Assembly: GCA_030066085.1 (NCBI GenBank)
Contig: JASJCI010000038.1
Location: 1 to 64,000 of the forward strand
Length of the DNA stretch: 64,000 bases
Direction of reading: 5' to 3'
From: Gammaproteobacteria bacterium
GTDB lineage: Bacteria; Pseudomonadota; Gammaproteobacteria; GCA-001735895
Shown: positions 1-7,198 of the stretch, one piece after another
How the letters are laid out: each line of letters opens with the position of its first letter
How positions within the stretch are numbered: position 1 is the stretch's first letter
Notes under the pieces: generated by a model
Database searches by the model: none
The model's input: the letters and a program-made list of their open reading frames with translations, nothing else
Told to the model about the DNA's origin: nothing
Program-made: the position numbers and the translations under genes

Positions 1-1
1 A

Positions 2-1027
2 CTGGGAATCACCGTCTCGGCAGGTTTCTGGGTGCAGCATCCGCGACATGGCTTCGACTACGGGGATAGCGCGAGCATCGAGCGGCAGCGAAACCTGCTG
101 CGTCAAGCCGTGCTCAAGTACAGGGATCATCCCGCGTTGTTGACCTGGGGTCTCGGCAACGAAATGGAAGCATTTGTTCCGGGAGGAACCGACGTTCGAA
201 TCTGGAAGGAGTTGAATCATCTCGCCGGCATGATCAAGCAACTCGATCCTGATCACCCGGTAATGACGGTATTATCCTCGGCGACGCCGGAAAAAATCGG
301 GGCAATCCACGAGCATTACCCGAACCTCGATATCCTCGGCGTCAATTCCTATGGCGGTGCCTCCAGAGTCGGGCAAAACCTGCTCGAATCGGGATGGCAC
401 GGCCCCTACATGCTGACCGAGTTCGGCGTCGCCGGGACCTGGGAAGTCAGCACCACGCCGTGGAATGCACCGATAGAGTCGGATCCGAGCACCAAGGCCG
501 GGGAAACCTATTTCGCCTACAAGCTCGACCGGGACAACAATGTCGGGCGCTCGCTCGGTTCTTACGTTTTTCTCTGGGGCGATAAACAGGAAGCGACCTT
601 TACCTGGTTCGGCATGTTCCTGCCGACGGGCGAAAAGCTGCCCCGCGTCGATGCGATGGCCTATGCCTGGACCGGCCAGTGGCCGGCCAACCGGGCGCCG
701 AAACTGCGCGCGCTGGAGACGCCGGCAGCCTTCAACCGGGTCAAGGCCGGCGCCCGTTTTCATGCTGAAGTGGACGTGATCGACCGCGAGGGTGACGAAC
801 TCAGCTATACCTGGGATGTTCGCGCGGAAAGTTCGGATCGCCGGGTTGGTGGCGATGCAGAAGCAGTCCCGCCATCGTTCCCGGAAGTCATCGAACAGGG
901 CCAGGGAACCCCTCGAATCGAGTTCAGGACACCCGCTAAACCAGGCGCCTACCGCGTATTCGTGACCGCCTTCGATGGACAGGGCGGCGCCGTGGTGCAC
1001 AACCTGCCATTTTTCGTCGAAGACTGA
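2..1027 (+). CDS. Glycoside hydrolase, clan A TIM-barrel type, 5'-truncated
   Basis: The reading frame is already open at base 2, so the N-terminus lies outside the window. About 340 residues are visible. The motif GLGNEMEAF carries the Asn-Glu pair typical of the acid/base in clan GH-A enzymes (GH2/GH5-like), and MLTEFG later supplies a likely nucleophile Glu. The last ~110 residues, after a TGQWPANRAPKL linker, look like an Ig/PKD-type beta-sandwich. The protein probably hydrolyses a beta-linked polysaccharide or oligosaccharide, and is likely exported, though the signal region is not visible. Substrate and exact family cannot be read from the fragment. It is followed by a palindromic repeat, not by a co-oriented gene. 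Confidence 0.75.
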   Translation: MGITVSAGFWVQHPRHGFDYGDSASIERQRNLLRQAVLKYRDHPALLTWGLGNEMEAFVPGGTDVRIWKELNHLAGMIKQLDPDHPVMTVLSSATPEKIGAIHEHYPNLDILGVNSYGGASRVGQNLLESGWHGPYMLTEFGVAGTWEVSTTPWNAPIESDPSTKAGETYFAYKLDRDNNVGRSLGSYVFLWGDKQEATFTWFGMFLPTGEKLPRVDAMAYAWTGQWPANRAPKLRALETPAAFNRVKAGARFHAEVDVIDREGDELSYTWDVRAESSDRRVGGDAEAVPPSFPEVIEQGQGTPRIEFRTPAKPGAYRVFVTAFDGQGGAVVHNLPFFVED

Positions 1028-1055
1028 AGCCGGCCACCAACCTGCCGTTCAAAAA

Positions 1056-1111
1056 CCGGGGTCGGATCACAGTTTCCGCGAATATTAGCCGAAACTGTGA
1101 TCTGACCCCGG
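1056..1111. repeat. 56-bp palindromic repeat (GGGGTCAGATCACAG type)
   Basis: Two 21-bp arms, 1056-1076 and 1091-1111, are inverted copies that match at 20 of 21 positions, around a 14-bp AT-richer loop. It sits between the convergent ends of the hydrolase and the DUF2141 gene. The arm begins CCGGGGTC and shares GGGGTCAGA with the inverted pair at 11330-11490. It may be a REP-like element that also works as a bidirectional terminator, but there is no U-tract. Confidence 0.8.
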
Positions 1112-1149
1112 ATTCGATTCACCTGTACCCTGCAGGCGAACGAGTTTGA

Positions 1150-1638
1150 TCAGTCGTAGTAGAACATTTCCAGCGACACACTGCCAGGCATGACGGCGGC
1201 TCGCTCGAACGGGGGCTCGTCATACGCCCCGCGCTGCCCGGAAGTGGACCAGCCTTCATCGTCATAAGCCCAGTTCGCGTTCTCGTCATGGTGCACGGTG
1301 ACCGCGTAAGGGCCTTCGGTCAGCTCCTGGAAATCGATAGTCATCGCACCCGTGACTGCCTGTTGCGACCGGTAGGCGACGTAAGACTCTGTACTGTAGC
1401 TTGCCAGCGCCTCGGCCTCGTCGTAAACGGTAACGACGATATTGCCAAGCTCGCTGCGGACACCAGACACGTCGACCCTGAGCCCTTCGTGAACGGGATC
1501 TCTATTACCCTGGGACGACGCCTTTGGTGAGCTGTCCGTGGCCGTCCTTACGCTGCTGGCGAGCCACCCGCCTCCGACCATGAGTGCCGCGGTAACCACC
1601 GCGGAGACTGCCAGGCTAGTGATCGGGCGAAGGCCCAT
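1150..1638 (-). CDS. DUF2141 family secreted or membrane-anchored protein
   Basis: A protein of 162 aa. The start at 1638 lies 2 nt after the stop of the upstream desaturase gene, so the two are translationally close; the frame stays open further upstream, but that part overlaps the desaturase and looks non-coding. Residues ~5-30 form a signal peptide or single membrane anchor. The rest is a beta-rich domain with ITVxHDENANWAYD-like text (here AVTVHHDENANWAYDDEG), the hallmark of DUF2141 proteins. Function is unknown for the family. The pairing with a fatty acid/sterol hydroxylase suggests an envelope or membrane-lipid role (inference). Confidence 0.75.
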   Translation of the reverse strand: MGLRPITSLAVSAVVTAALMVGGGWLASSVRTATDSSPKASSQGNRDPVHEGLRVDVSGVRSELGNIVVTVYDEAEALASYSTESYVAYRSQQAVTGAMTIDFQELTEGPYAVTVHHDENANWAYDDEGWSTSGQRGAYDEPPFERAAVMPGSVSLEMFYYD

Positions 1639-1640
1639 GG

Positions 1641-2546
1641 TTAGTCCGACGGAGCAGGATGCGTAGCCCGTGATGGCAACGGCGGTTCCCAGCCCGGCGG
1701 CATGACCAATCGGCGAAGCTTGTTTCCAAGGCCCGGCGTCTTGACGACATTGCGCAGCAGGTCGTAGTGACCGTGCAGGAAAACTATGACGGGGTTGACC
1801 GTGCCGATTTGCCGGGTAAGCCCGTAGACGACCGGCGAACGTTCTTCCGCGAAGGTTCCGAACAGCCGGTCCCAGACGATGAACATGCCGCCGTAGTTCC
1901 TGTCCAGGTACTCCGGGTTGGAACCGTGATGCACCCGGTGATGCGACGGCGTATTCATGACGAACTCGATTGGCCACGGGAGTTTCTTGACGATCTCGGT
2001 GTGCAGGAAGGTCTGGTACTGGAGCACGAACAAACTGCAGAAGAAGGCGACCAGGGGATCGAAGCCGATAATGACCAGCCAGACGTCGAACAGGATTGCC
2101 CAGGCATCATCGAGCGGTCCGAAACGATAGGCGACCGACATGTTGAAGTTCGGGGAGGAGTGATGAACTTCGTGTGTCGCCCAGGCCATGCCGACGCGGT
2201 GCGTGAAACGATGCCCCCAGTAATAGGTGAGGTCGGCCAGGATGATGCAGACGATAACGCTGACCCATGTCGTTTCGATTTCGAACAGCGCGAACTCGTG
2301 TGCGCCGTAAAAAACCGCGCCATACAGACTGTAGAACACGGTGTAACTGATGGTGAGGTAAGCCGCCTGGGTCAGCAGGTTGGTGCCGGAATCGCCGAGC
2401 AGTCGCCAGCTCATTTTGCCGCGAACCAGGTATTTCAATAGCTCGATGGCAAAGATGCCGATGGCGAGATAAACCACCCAGTCGTTGATGAATCCCTCGA
2501 GCGTCGACAGTGTGCCCGCGCTGACCGTGGCAAAGAAAGTCTCCAT
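1641..2546 (-). CDS. Sterol desaturase / fatty acid hydroxylase superfamily protein
   Basis: An integral membrane di-iron oxygenase of 301 aa. The histidine clusters are HRFTH (112-116), HEVHH (125-129) and HHRVHH (202-207), the expected eight-His pattern of the FA_hydroxylase family. Several hydrophobic segments flank them (about 22-40, 60-80, 95-110, 150-180). It probably hydroxylates or desaturates a lipid or hydrophobic substrate in the inner membrane; the substrate cannot be told. It is transcribed divergently from a TetR regulator with a palindrome in the shared 118-bp spacer, so it is the likely regulated target, with DUF2141 as second gene of the operon. Confidence 0.9.
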   Translation of the reverse strand: METFFATVSAGTLSTLEGFINDWVVYLAIGIFAIELLKYLVRGKMSWRLLGDSGTNLLTQAAYLTISYTVFYSLYGAVFYGAHEFALFEIETTWVSVIVCIILADLTYYWGHRFTHRVGMAWATHEVHHSSPNFNMSVAYRFGPLDDAWAILFDVWLVIIGFDPLVAFFCSLFVLQYQTFLHTEIVKKLPWPIEFVMNTPSHHRVHHGSNPEYLDRNYGGMFIVWDRLFGTFAEERSPVVYGLTRQIGTVNPVIVFLHGHYDLLRNVVKTPGLGNKLRRLVMPPGWEPPLPSRATHPAPSD

Positions 2547-2617
2547 CAGGCTATTCCCCGGCTGCTTTTTTCGCAGTTTTACTCAACAAGATGCCCAAGT
2601 TAATCGCTGACCTGTTT

Positions 2618-2635
2618 ATTGTCAATGTTGACAAT
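2618..2635. promoter_or_regulatory. Palindromic operator between desaturase and TetR genes
   Basis: ATTGTCAA-TG-TTGACAAT is a perfect 8-bp inverted repeat with a 2-bp centre, in an AT-rich stretch unlike the surrounding GC-rich DNA. It lies 30 bp before the TetR start and 72 bp before the divergent desaturase start. Size and position fit a TetR-family operator controlling both directions (inference); TTGACA inside it may also be a -35 box. Confidence 0.7.
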
Positions 2636-2664
2636 TTATTGCTTTGCTGGGATAACGACTCACC

Positions 2665-3246
2665 ATGGCCAGACCGAGTATCAAACAGGAACGTCGTAAC
2701 CAGATCCTGGACGCCTGCGAAATCTGCCTGGTTCGCTATGGTTACGCTGGTACGACGCTTAGCCGGGTAGCCGAGACGGCCGGGCTGGCGCGACCACTCA
2801 TTCGCCACAACCTCGGCAACCGGGAAGACCTGCTGGCGGCAACGGTCGAGCGCTTTATCAGCCGCTCGGACGAGGACATGGAAGACTGGCTGAGCGAGTT
2901 GCCCCGGGCTGATACTCTTGTCAACTTGATCGACTGGCTGTTCGATCCAGAAACCTCGGATCCTCATTTCATCGCGGTCTCAGGGGCCCTGGGTGTTGCG
3001 GCGATGACGGACGAAAACCTCGAGCAGGTGTTGCACCGATGGAACGACCGATTCGTCGACAGACTGGCGACGATTGTGATCGACTCGAATCCCGGGACCG
3101 AGGAAAGCGGTGCGATAACGGTTGCCGCCGGGATCGCGGCTATTTACCTAGGCTCGGAGCCGGGCACAAAATCCAGTTCCGCGCGGCCGTTTCGTCTGCA
3201 GTGCAAGGCAGCAGCGATACGGCTGACCGAGACGCTGGAGAAATAA
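2665..3246 (+). CDS. TetR/AcrR family transcriptional regulator
   Basis: A protein of 193 aa. The N-terminal ~50 residues form the TetR DNA-binding domain: ILDACEICLVRYGYAGTTLSRVAETAGL is followed by a recognition helix region RPLIRHNLGNREDLL. The rest is a helical ligand-binding domain without a recognisable specificity. It is divergent from the sterol desaturase/DUF2141 operon and likely represses that operon and itself through the palindrome at 2618-2635. The C-terminal sequence after residue ~165 is unusually basic and polar, and might reflect a shifted end; this is not provable here. Confidence 0.88.
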   Translation: MARPSIKQERRNQILDACEICLVRYGYAGTTLSRVAETAGLARPLIRHNLGNREDLLAATVERFISRSDEDMEDWLSELPRADTLVNLIDWLFDPETSDPHFIAVSGALGVAAMTDENLEQVLHRWNDRFVDRLATIVIDSNPGTEESGAITVAAGIAAIYLGSEPGTKSSSARPFRLQCKAAAIRLTETLEK

Positions 3247-3369
3247 CTGCGCCCCGATTTTCGGTATTGGATCCCGTGACAAACACAATCATGTCATCGG
3301 CGAGACCACGTGGGAAAACGATGGATTCGTTTAAAGCCTGGCTTAGCCGATAATTACCGGATTCCAGGA

Positions 3370-3663
3370 TTAACCGTCACAGTCGACCCAGACGTCGTCG
3401 GTCAGCGGGATCGACTGGCACAGCAGCACGTAATCCTGTTCGAGGTCGCGCTTCGACAACACCTTGTTTTTGCGCATTTTGATCTCGCCCGCGACCAGCT
3501 TGACCATGCAGGTGCCGCAGTGCGCATCCATGCACTGGAACGCCGGATCGAGGCCTTCCGCGAGCATACAGTCGAGCAGGGTTTCGCCCTCGCGGTATTC
3601 GACCTCGCATTCCTCGCCATCGAGCGTCGCGCGGAAGCTGGCGATGCCGGTACCCGCGGACAC
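3370..3663 (-). CDS. 2Fe-2S plant-type ferredoxin
   Basis: A protein of 97 aa starting at GTG 3663, 5 nt after the stop of the MOSC gene. The cysteines are spaced C-x4-C-x2-C (CMDAHCGTC) with the fourth in LLCQ about 35 residues later, the plant-type 2Fe-2S pattern. In E. coli YcbX and relatives a domain like this is fused to the C-terminus of a MOSC protein; here it is a separate gene directly downstream. It probably hands electrons to the MOSC protein or to the amine oxidase/dioxygenase encoded upstream (inference). Confidence 0.88.
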   Translation of the reverse strand: MSAGTGIASFRATLDGEECEVEYREGETLLDCMLAEGLDPAFQCMDAHCGTCMVKLVAGEIKMRKNKVLSKRDLEQDYVLLCQSIPLTDDVWVDCDG

Positions 3664-3668
3664 CGGGC

Positions 3669-4451
3669 CTATTCTTCCAGCAGCAGGATTTGATCCCCGG
3701 GCCTGACAGTACCCTCGATCAGTACCACGGCATACACCCCGGCGTAACCGTCGTGTTTGCGGGCAACGTGTTTCAGCAGGCGCGGCGTGGTCTCGCCGGT
3801 TTCCGGGTCGATGGTGATCATCTTGCAGCGAGGGTCGAGCGCGAGCAGCATGATTTCGAGTCGATCGCCGATCCTGAGCTTGCGATTGACCAGTTCGTTC
3901 TCGTAGAAGCCGGCGGCCGAGTCCCAGTCGACGTAAAAGTTGGCGCGAAAGCGACGCTGGTCGAGCGCCATTTCCAGTTCGCCCTCCAGTTGCTGCAGGG
4001 TTTGCAGCGAAAACAGCGACAGTGGCCGGCAGTCGACCGCGTTCTTCTGGGTAAAAACCAGCTGCAGCTGTCCGTCGGAGTAGTCGGCCAGGCGTTCCAG
4101 GAAAGCGGGATCATCTATGTCGTAGCGACTGCCGTCGGCCATCTTGACCGCCACCCTGAAAGATTCCGCATCCGGGTACGGCGGATTCAGCGCATCGGCG
4201 TGGGCGGCATCCAGCGCTTCCGGCAGCAGCGTTCGATTTTGCTGCTTGAAGCGCGCCTGGCACAACACCAGCTCTTCCTGTTCGCGGCCGGTATGCCACG
4301 GAAACTCGGGACCCGCGGCACTGGAGCGAACCGCATAGACTCGGTCTCCCATGACGCCGGTGTAGGCGACGAACACCTCGTCGACGGCTTCGCCGCGCAT
4401 GCTCTTGACCGGGTAGCGCCAGACGCTGTCCAGCCGACCAATCCTGTTCAT
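3669..4451 (-). CDS. MOSC domain protein (YcbX-like, without fused ferredoxin)
   Basis: A protein of 260 aa from ATG 4451 (GGGAAA upstream). An earlier in-frame ATG at 4505 would overlap the dioxygenase gene and adds unlike sequence. The N-terminal beta-barrel part reads VWRYPVKSMRGE, typical of MOSC_N. The C-terminal MOSC core has DPRCKMITID, with the conserved Cys that ligates the molybdenum cofactor in mARC/YcbX proteins. Members reduce N-hydroxylated compounds using an attached or separate ferredoxin. The adjacent ferredoxin gene, out of frame by the 5-nt gap, looks like the missing redox domain. Part of the leftward operon 6782-3370. Confidence 0.87.
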   Translation of the reverse strand: MNRIGRLDSVWRYPVKSMRGEAVDEVFVAYTGVMGDRVYAVRSSAAGPEFPWHTGREQEELVLCQARFKQQNRTLLPEALDAAHADALNPPYPDAESFRVAVKMADGSRYDIDDPAFLERLADYSDGQLQLVFTQKNAVDCRPLSLFSLQTLQQLEGELEMALDQRRFRANFYVDWDSAAGFYENELVNRKLRIGDRLEIMLLALDPRCKMITIDPETGETTPRLLKHVARKHDGYAGVYAVVLIEGTVRPGDQILLLEE

Positions 4452-4473
4452 CGCTTTTCCCGCAAGTCCGAAT

Positions 4474-5268
4474 TCACGCATCGTACCAGAGATCGTCCGG
4501 ATCATCCGGATACACCCCCAGGTAGGATCCGTGAGCCTGGTAACCCATCAATCGGCGAACAGGTTCGGGGTAACTGTCCGCTACTTCCCGCGGAATCGCC
4601 AGGTAGTGGTTTTCTTCCTGTCGCAGCCAGCCGAGGCTGTAGGTGTTGATCAGGCCGGTGCGCGGGCGGTCGCCGCGATTAGCGCCGCCGCCATGCACCA
4701 CCGAACCCAGGTAGAACAGTACCGACCCGGCCGACATGACCGCGGCGAGCGTGTCGCCCTGGTCGTATTCGGGTTGTTCGTCCTGGCCCTGGCTAGCGGG
4801 CACAACGCGGGTGGCGCCATTCTCCTCGGTGAAATCGTCGAGCGCCCACATCGCGCTGAACTGAAATTCCACGCCCGGTATCCTGATCGGATAGATATCG
4901 TCGTCGCGATGCAGTGCCTGCGCAGCTTCCCCCGGATGAATCTCGATCGCGGTGCAACTGCCGATGCGATAACTCTCGCAGTGCGGGCGCAGTATGGCGT
5001 CGGCAACCTCGAGCACGCGCGGGTGCGCGATCAGCTCGGCCGCACTGCGCGACAGCGCCAGGATACGTCCCAGCCGCAGCGTCGAATAGCCGTTGAAATC
5101 ATTCTGGAAACGATGCCCCTCGGCATCGAAGTGGGGTCGCAACTCCTGCTTGACGGCCTCCAGCAATTCCATCGACACCAGGTGCTCGACCACGGCCGCT
5201 CCCTGGTCGCGCAGGGCGGAGTGCAATTCGACAGCATCGACCCCGGCATCGAAAACTTGCAAGGACAT
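4474..5268 (-). CDS. Phytanoyl-CoA dioxygenase (PhyH) family oxygenase
   Basis: A protein of 264 aa. The 2-oxoglutarate/Fe(II) facial triad is visible: H120-R-D122 in ALHRDDD, a distal His at 192 in VVHGGGANR, and the 2OG-binding Arg in DRPRTG just after. Members hydroxylate aliphatic carbons in lipids, ectoine or secondary metabolites; the substrate here is unknown. Start ATG 5268 lies 5 nt after the stop of the amine oxidase gene, so the two are one transcription unit with MOSC and ferredoxin downstream. Confidence 0.88.
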   Translation of the reverse strand: MSLQVFDAGVDAVELHSALRDQGAAVVEHLVSMELLEAVKQELRPHFDAEGHRFQNDFNGYSTLRLGRILALSRSAAELIAHPRVLEVADAILRPHCESYRIGSCTAIEIHPGEAAQALHRDDDIYPIRIPGVEFQFSAMWALDDFTEENGATRVVPASQGQDEQPEYDQGDTLAAVMSAGSVLFYLGSVVHGGGANRGDRPRTGLINTYSLGWLRQEENHYLAIPREVADSYPEPVRRLMGYQAHGSYLGVYPDDPDDLWYDA

Positions 5269-5273
5269 CGAGG

Positions 5274-6782
5274 CTACGAGGGTTGAATCCGCGGCGGACT
5301 GGAGACGCCCCCGAGCAAGCCATGCACGTATTCGGCCGCCCGCCGGCCTTCCTGCAGCGCGCCCGGCACGCAGGCCGGGTTGCTCGGGTTGCTGCCCTCG
5401 CCGGCAAACATCAAGCGCTCGGCCACCGGCGTTCCCAATCGGCGACGCATATTATCCATGGCGGAGCGATAGGTTTCCGGTCCGGGAAACGAGTAACTCC
5501 CGCGCACGTAGGGATCCGCGGTCCAGTCCTGCAGCTGGACATCGATAATCGCCGAACTGGCCTTGCCGTCGAAGATCCGGTCGAGATCGGCGAGCAACGC
5601 ACGCACGATCTCGGCGTCGCCGGCCGCCCCGCCACCCGCCCTGCGCGCCGCGTCGGTCAGGTCCTGCGCGTCGTCTCCCATCGGGTAACACATGAGAATG
5701 TGATCGTCGCTGCCGGTCTTGTAGTGACTTGGCGCCCAGGCGCTGGACACCGGGCCGTCGGTAATCAGGTAGGCCATGCGCGCCTCCCAGAACGGCTCGG
5801 GAAAACGCAGCGCAACTTTCATGCCCCGGCCCATGCCGATAGCGCGATAGGCTTCGACCGTCGCCTCCGGCAGCGGAGGATTGAACGTAATGGTTTCACT
5901 TTGCAGCACGCCGATCGACGCGGTCACGATAACCTTGTGCGCGTGGGTCCGCGCACCGGTGGCATCGGTGACGACCACTGAATCGCCGCTGTAATCGATG
6001 GCTTCGACCGGGCGCTCGTAATCCACGTGCGGCAATACCTCCTGCCACCAGATGTTATCGAGCATGTCGCTGTAACCGAGGTTGGCGGGCGCCACCACGC
6101 GAATGTCGCTCGATAAAGTCCAGTTCCAGTCCTGCTGCGCGAGACTGGCGGCACCGATGCGATTCAGCGACGCGCCGTAAATCGAGTTGGCGATGGCATG
6201 TTCGTAGAGGTGATAAGCTCGATGATCGGGGCCGACGCCGTATCGCTCCAGGATGACATCTGCCATGGTAAGCGAGAAATCCCTGTGCTTGCCACGCCTG
6301 CCGTAATACTCCTGGTACTTCCAGAAATTGCGGATATCCGGATCCTGGTCGCAGCTGCCGCTGTCCTCCCAGCAGGTTTTATCGCCATCCATGGTCAGTA
6401 GCTGTTCGCCGACGTACGCCCGGGTGTAGACGTCTATTCCGTATCCATCTACTACCGCGTCGTATATCGGGTTGTCGCGGGCCAGGTAGTGTTCCTCGGC
6501 ACCCATTTCGATCCGTGTGCTGCCAAGCGTCCGGCTGTAAATCCGGCCGCCGTGGCGTGCCGTGGCTTCCAGCACCCGCACGCGATAGCCCTGCTGCAGC
6601 AGCGTTTTGGCCGCGTACAGACCAGCCATGCCGGCACCGACCACGATAACGTCGTAAGCCTTTTCGGCTTCGGCAGCGCGGCCGTTGGCGGGCCAGGCCG
6701 GCAGGGTCGAAGCCAAACCACCGCCCGCGATCAGCTTGGATAGCCGGCGCCGCTCTACATTATGTTCGCTGCCCTGGTTCAT
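5274..6782 (-). CDS. FAD-dependent amine oxidase, Tat-exported
   Basis: A protein of 502 aa. The N-terminus carries ERRRLSKLIAGGGLAST, a twin-arginine-like signal. It is followed by the dinucleotide-binding motif VVGAGMAGLYAAKTL and GGRIYSR, and the C-terminal FAGEGSNPSNPACVPGAL segment closes the FAD site: the layout of flavin monoamine oxidases and polyamine oxidases. It should oxidise an amine to an imine with release of H2O2, probably in the periplasm. It is the first gene of a four-gene operon with PhyH, MOSC and ferredoxin. The substrate is not predictable. Confidence 0.88.
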   Translation of the reverse strand: MNQGSEHNVERRRLSKLIAGGGLASTLPAWPANGRAAEAEKAYDVIVVGAGMAGLYAAKTLLQQGYRVRVLEATARHGGRIYSRTLGSTRIEMGAEEHYLARDNPIYDAVVDGYGIDVYTRAYVGEQLLTMDGDKTCWEDSGSCDQDPDIRNFWKYQEYYGRRGKHRDFSLTMADVILERYGVGPDHRAYHLYEHAIANSIYGASLNRIGAASLAQQDWNWTLSSDIRVVAPANLGYSDMLDNIWWQEVLPHVDYERPVEAIDYSGDSVVVTDATGARTHAHKVIVTASIGVLQSETITFNPPLPEATVEAYRAIGMGRGMKVALRFPEPFWEARMAYLITDGPVSSAWAPSHYKTGSDDHILMCYPMGDDAQDLTDAARRAGGGAAGDAEIVRALLADLDRIFDGKASSAIIDVQLQDWTADPYVRGSYSFPGPETYRSAMDNMRRRLGTPVAERLMFAGEGSNPSNPACVPGALQEGRRAAEYVHGLLGGVSSPPRIQPS

Positions 6783-7198
6783 CCTGCCTCCCGGAGTTTT
6801 ACCGCCGCGTTTTTTGCAGCGACCTGAAGTCGAACTCCCGCCTGTTGTGGATCTCTTCGATTTAACGGTGGGGCCGTCAGCAAAACAGCATTGCTGATCG
6901 CTAGACTCTGTGTGTATATAACATTACGTGCCCAGTTTCTCGATAGTTTACCCGTTCGCCGGACATCGTGTTTGCAGGCACAGGCAAAGGTGCTAGTCTA
7001 GGCGCCGTTCGTCAAGCGAACACCCAGGGTTAACAAAGAAATGATACCAACGCTCTAATCCGCGGCACGGATTCCGGTTCACCGGATCATCCGTCGCGCG
7101 CGTGCCCCGCCAGGGTCCGCTTCCCGCGAGCCGGACTCGCCTTTGCACGCACTGGTCTCTGGCGTCGATCTCCAACTGTTTATGGACCCTGTTAACCC
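6783..7198. other. 416-bp intergenic region, amine oxidase / ABC exporter
   Basis: This is the divergent control region between the leftward amine oxidase operon and the rightward exporter. No convincing small gene is seen. An AT-rich patch around 6891-6930 contains the only promoter-like signal (listed separately). A short inverted CCGG-rich stretch at 7070-7092 has no clear meaning. Confidence 0.5.
6891..6920 (+). promoter_or_regulatory. Candidate sigma70 promoter for ABC exporter
   Basis: TTGCTG (6891-6896) and TATATA (6915-6920) are separated by 18 bp in an otherwise GC-rich spacer. If used, the exporter message would have a leader of about 270 nt. Judged by eye only. Confidence 0.35.

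Noticed and set aside
1639..1977. N-terminal extension of the DUF2141 gene
   Set aside because: The extension overlaps the desaturase gene in another frame and reads as shadow; the signal peptide starts at 1638.
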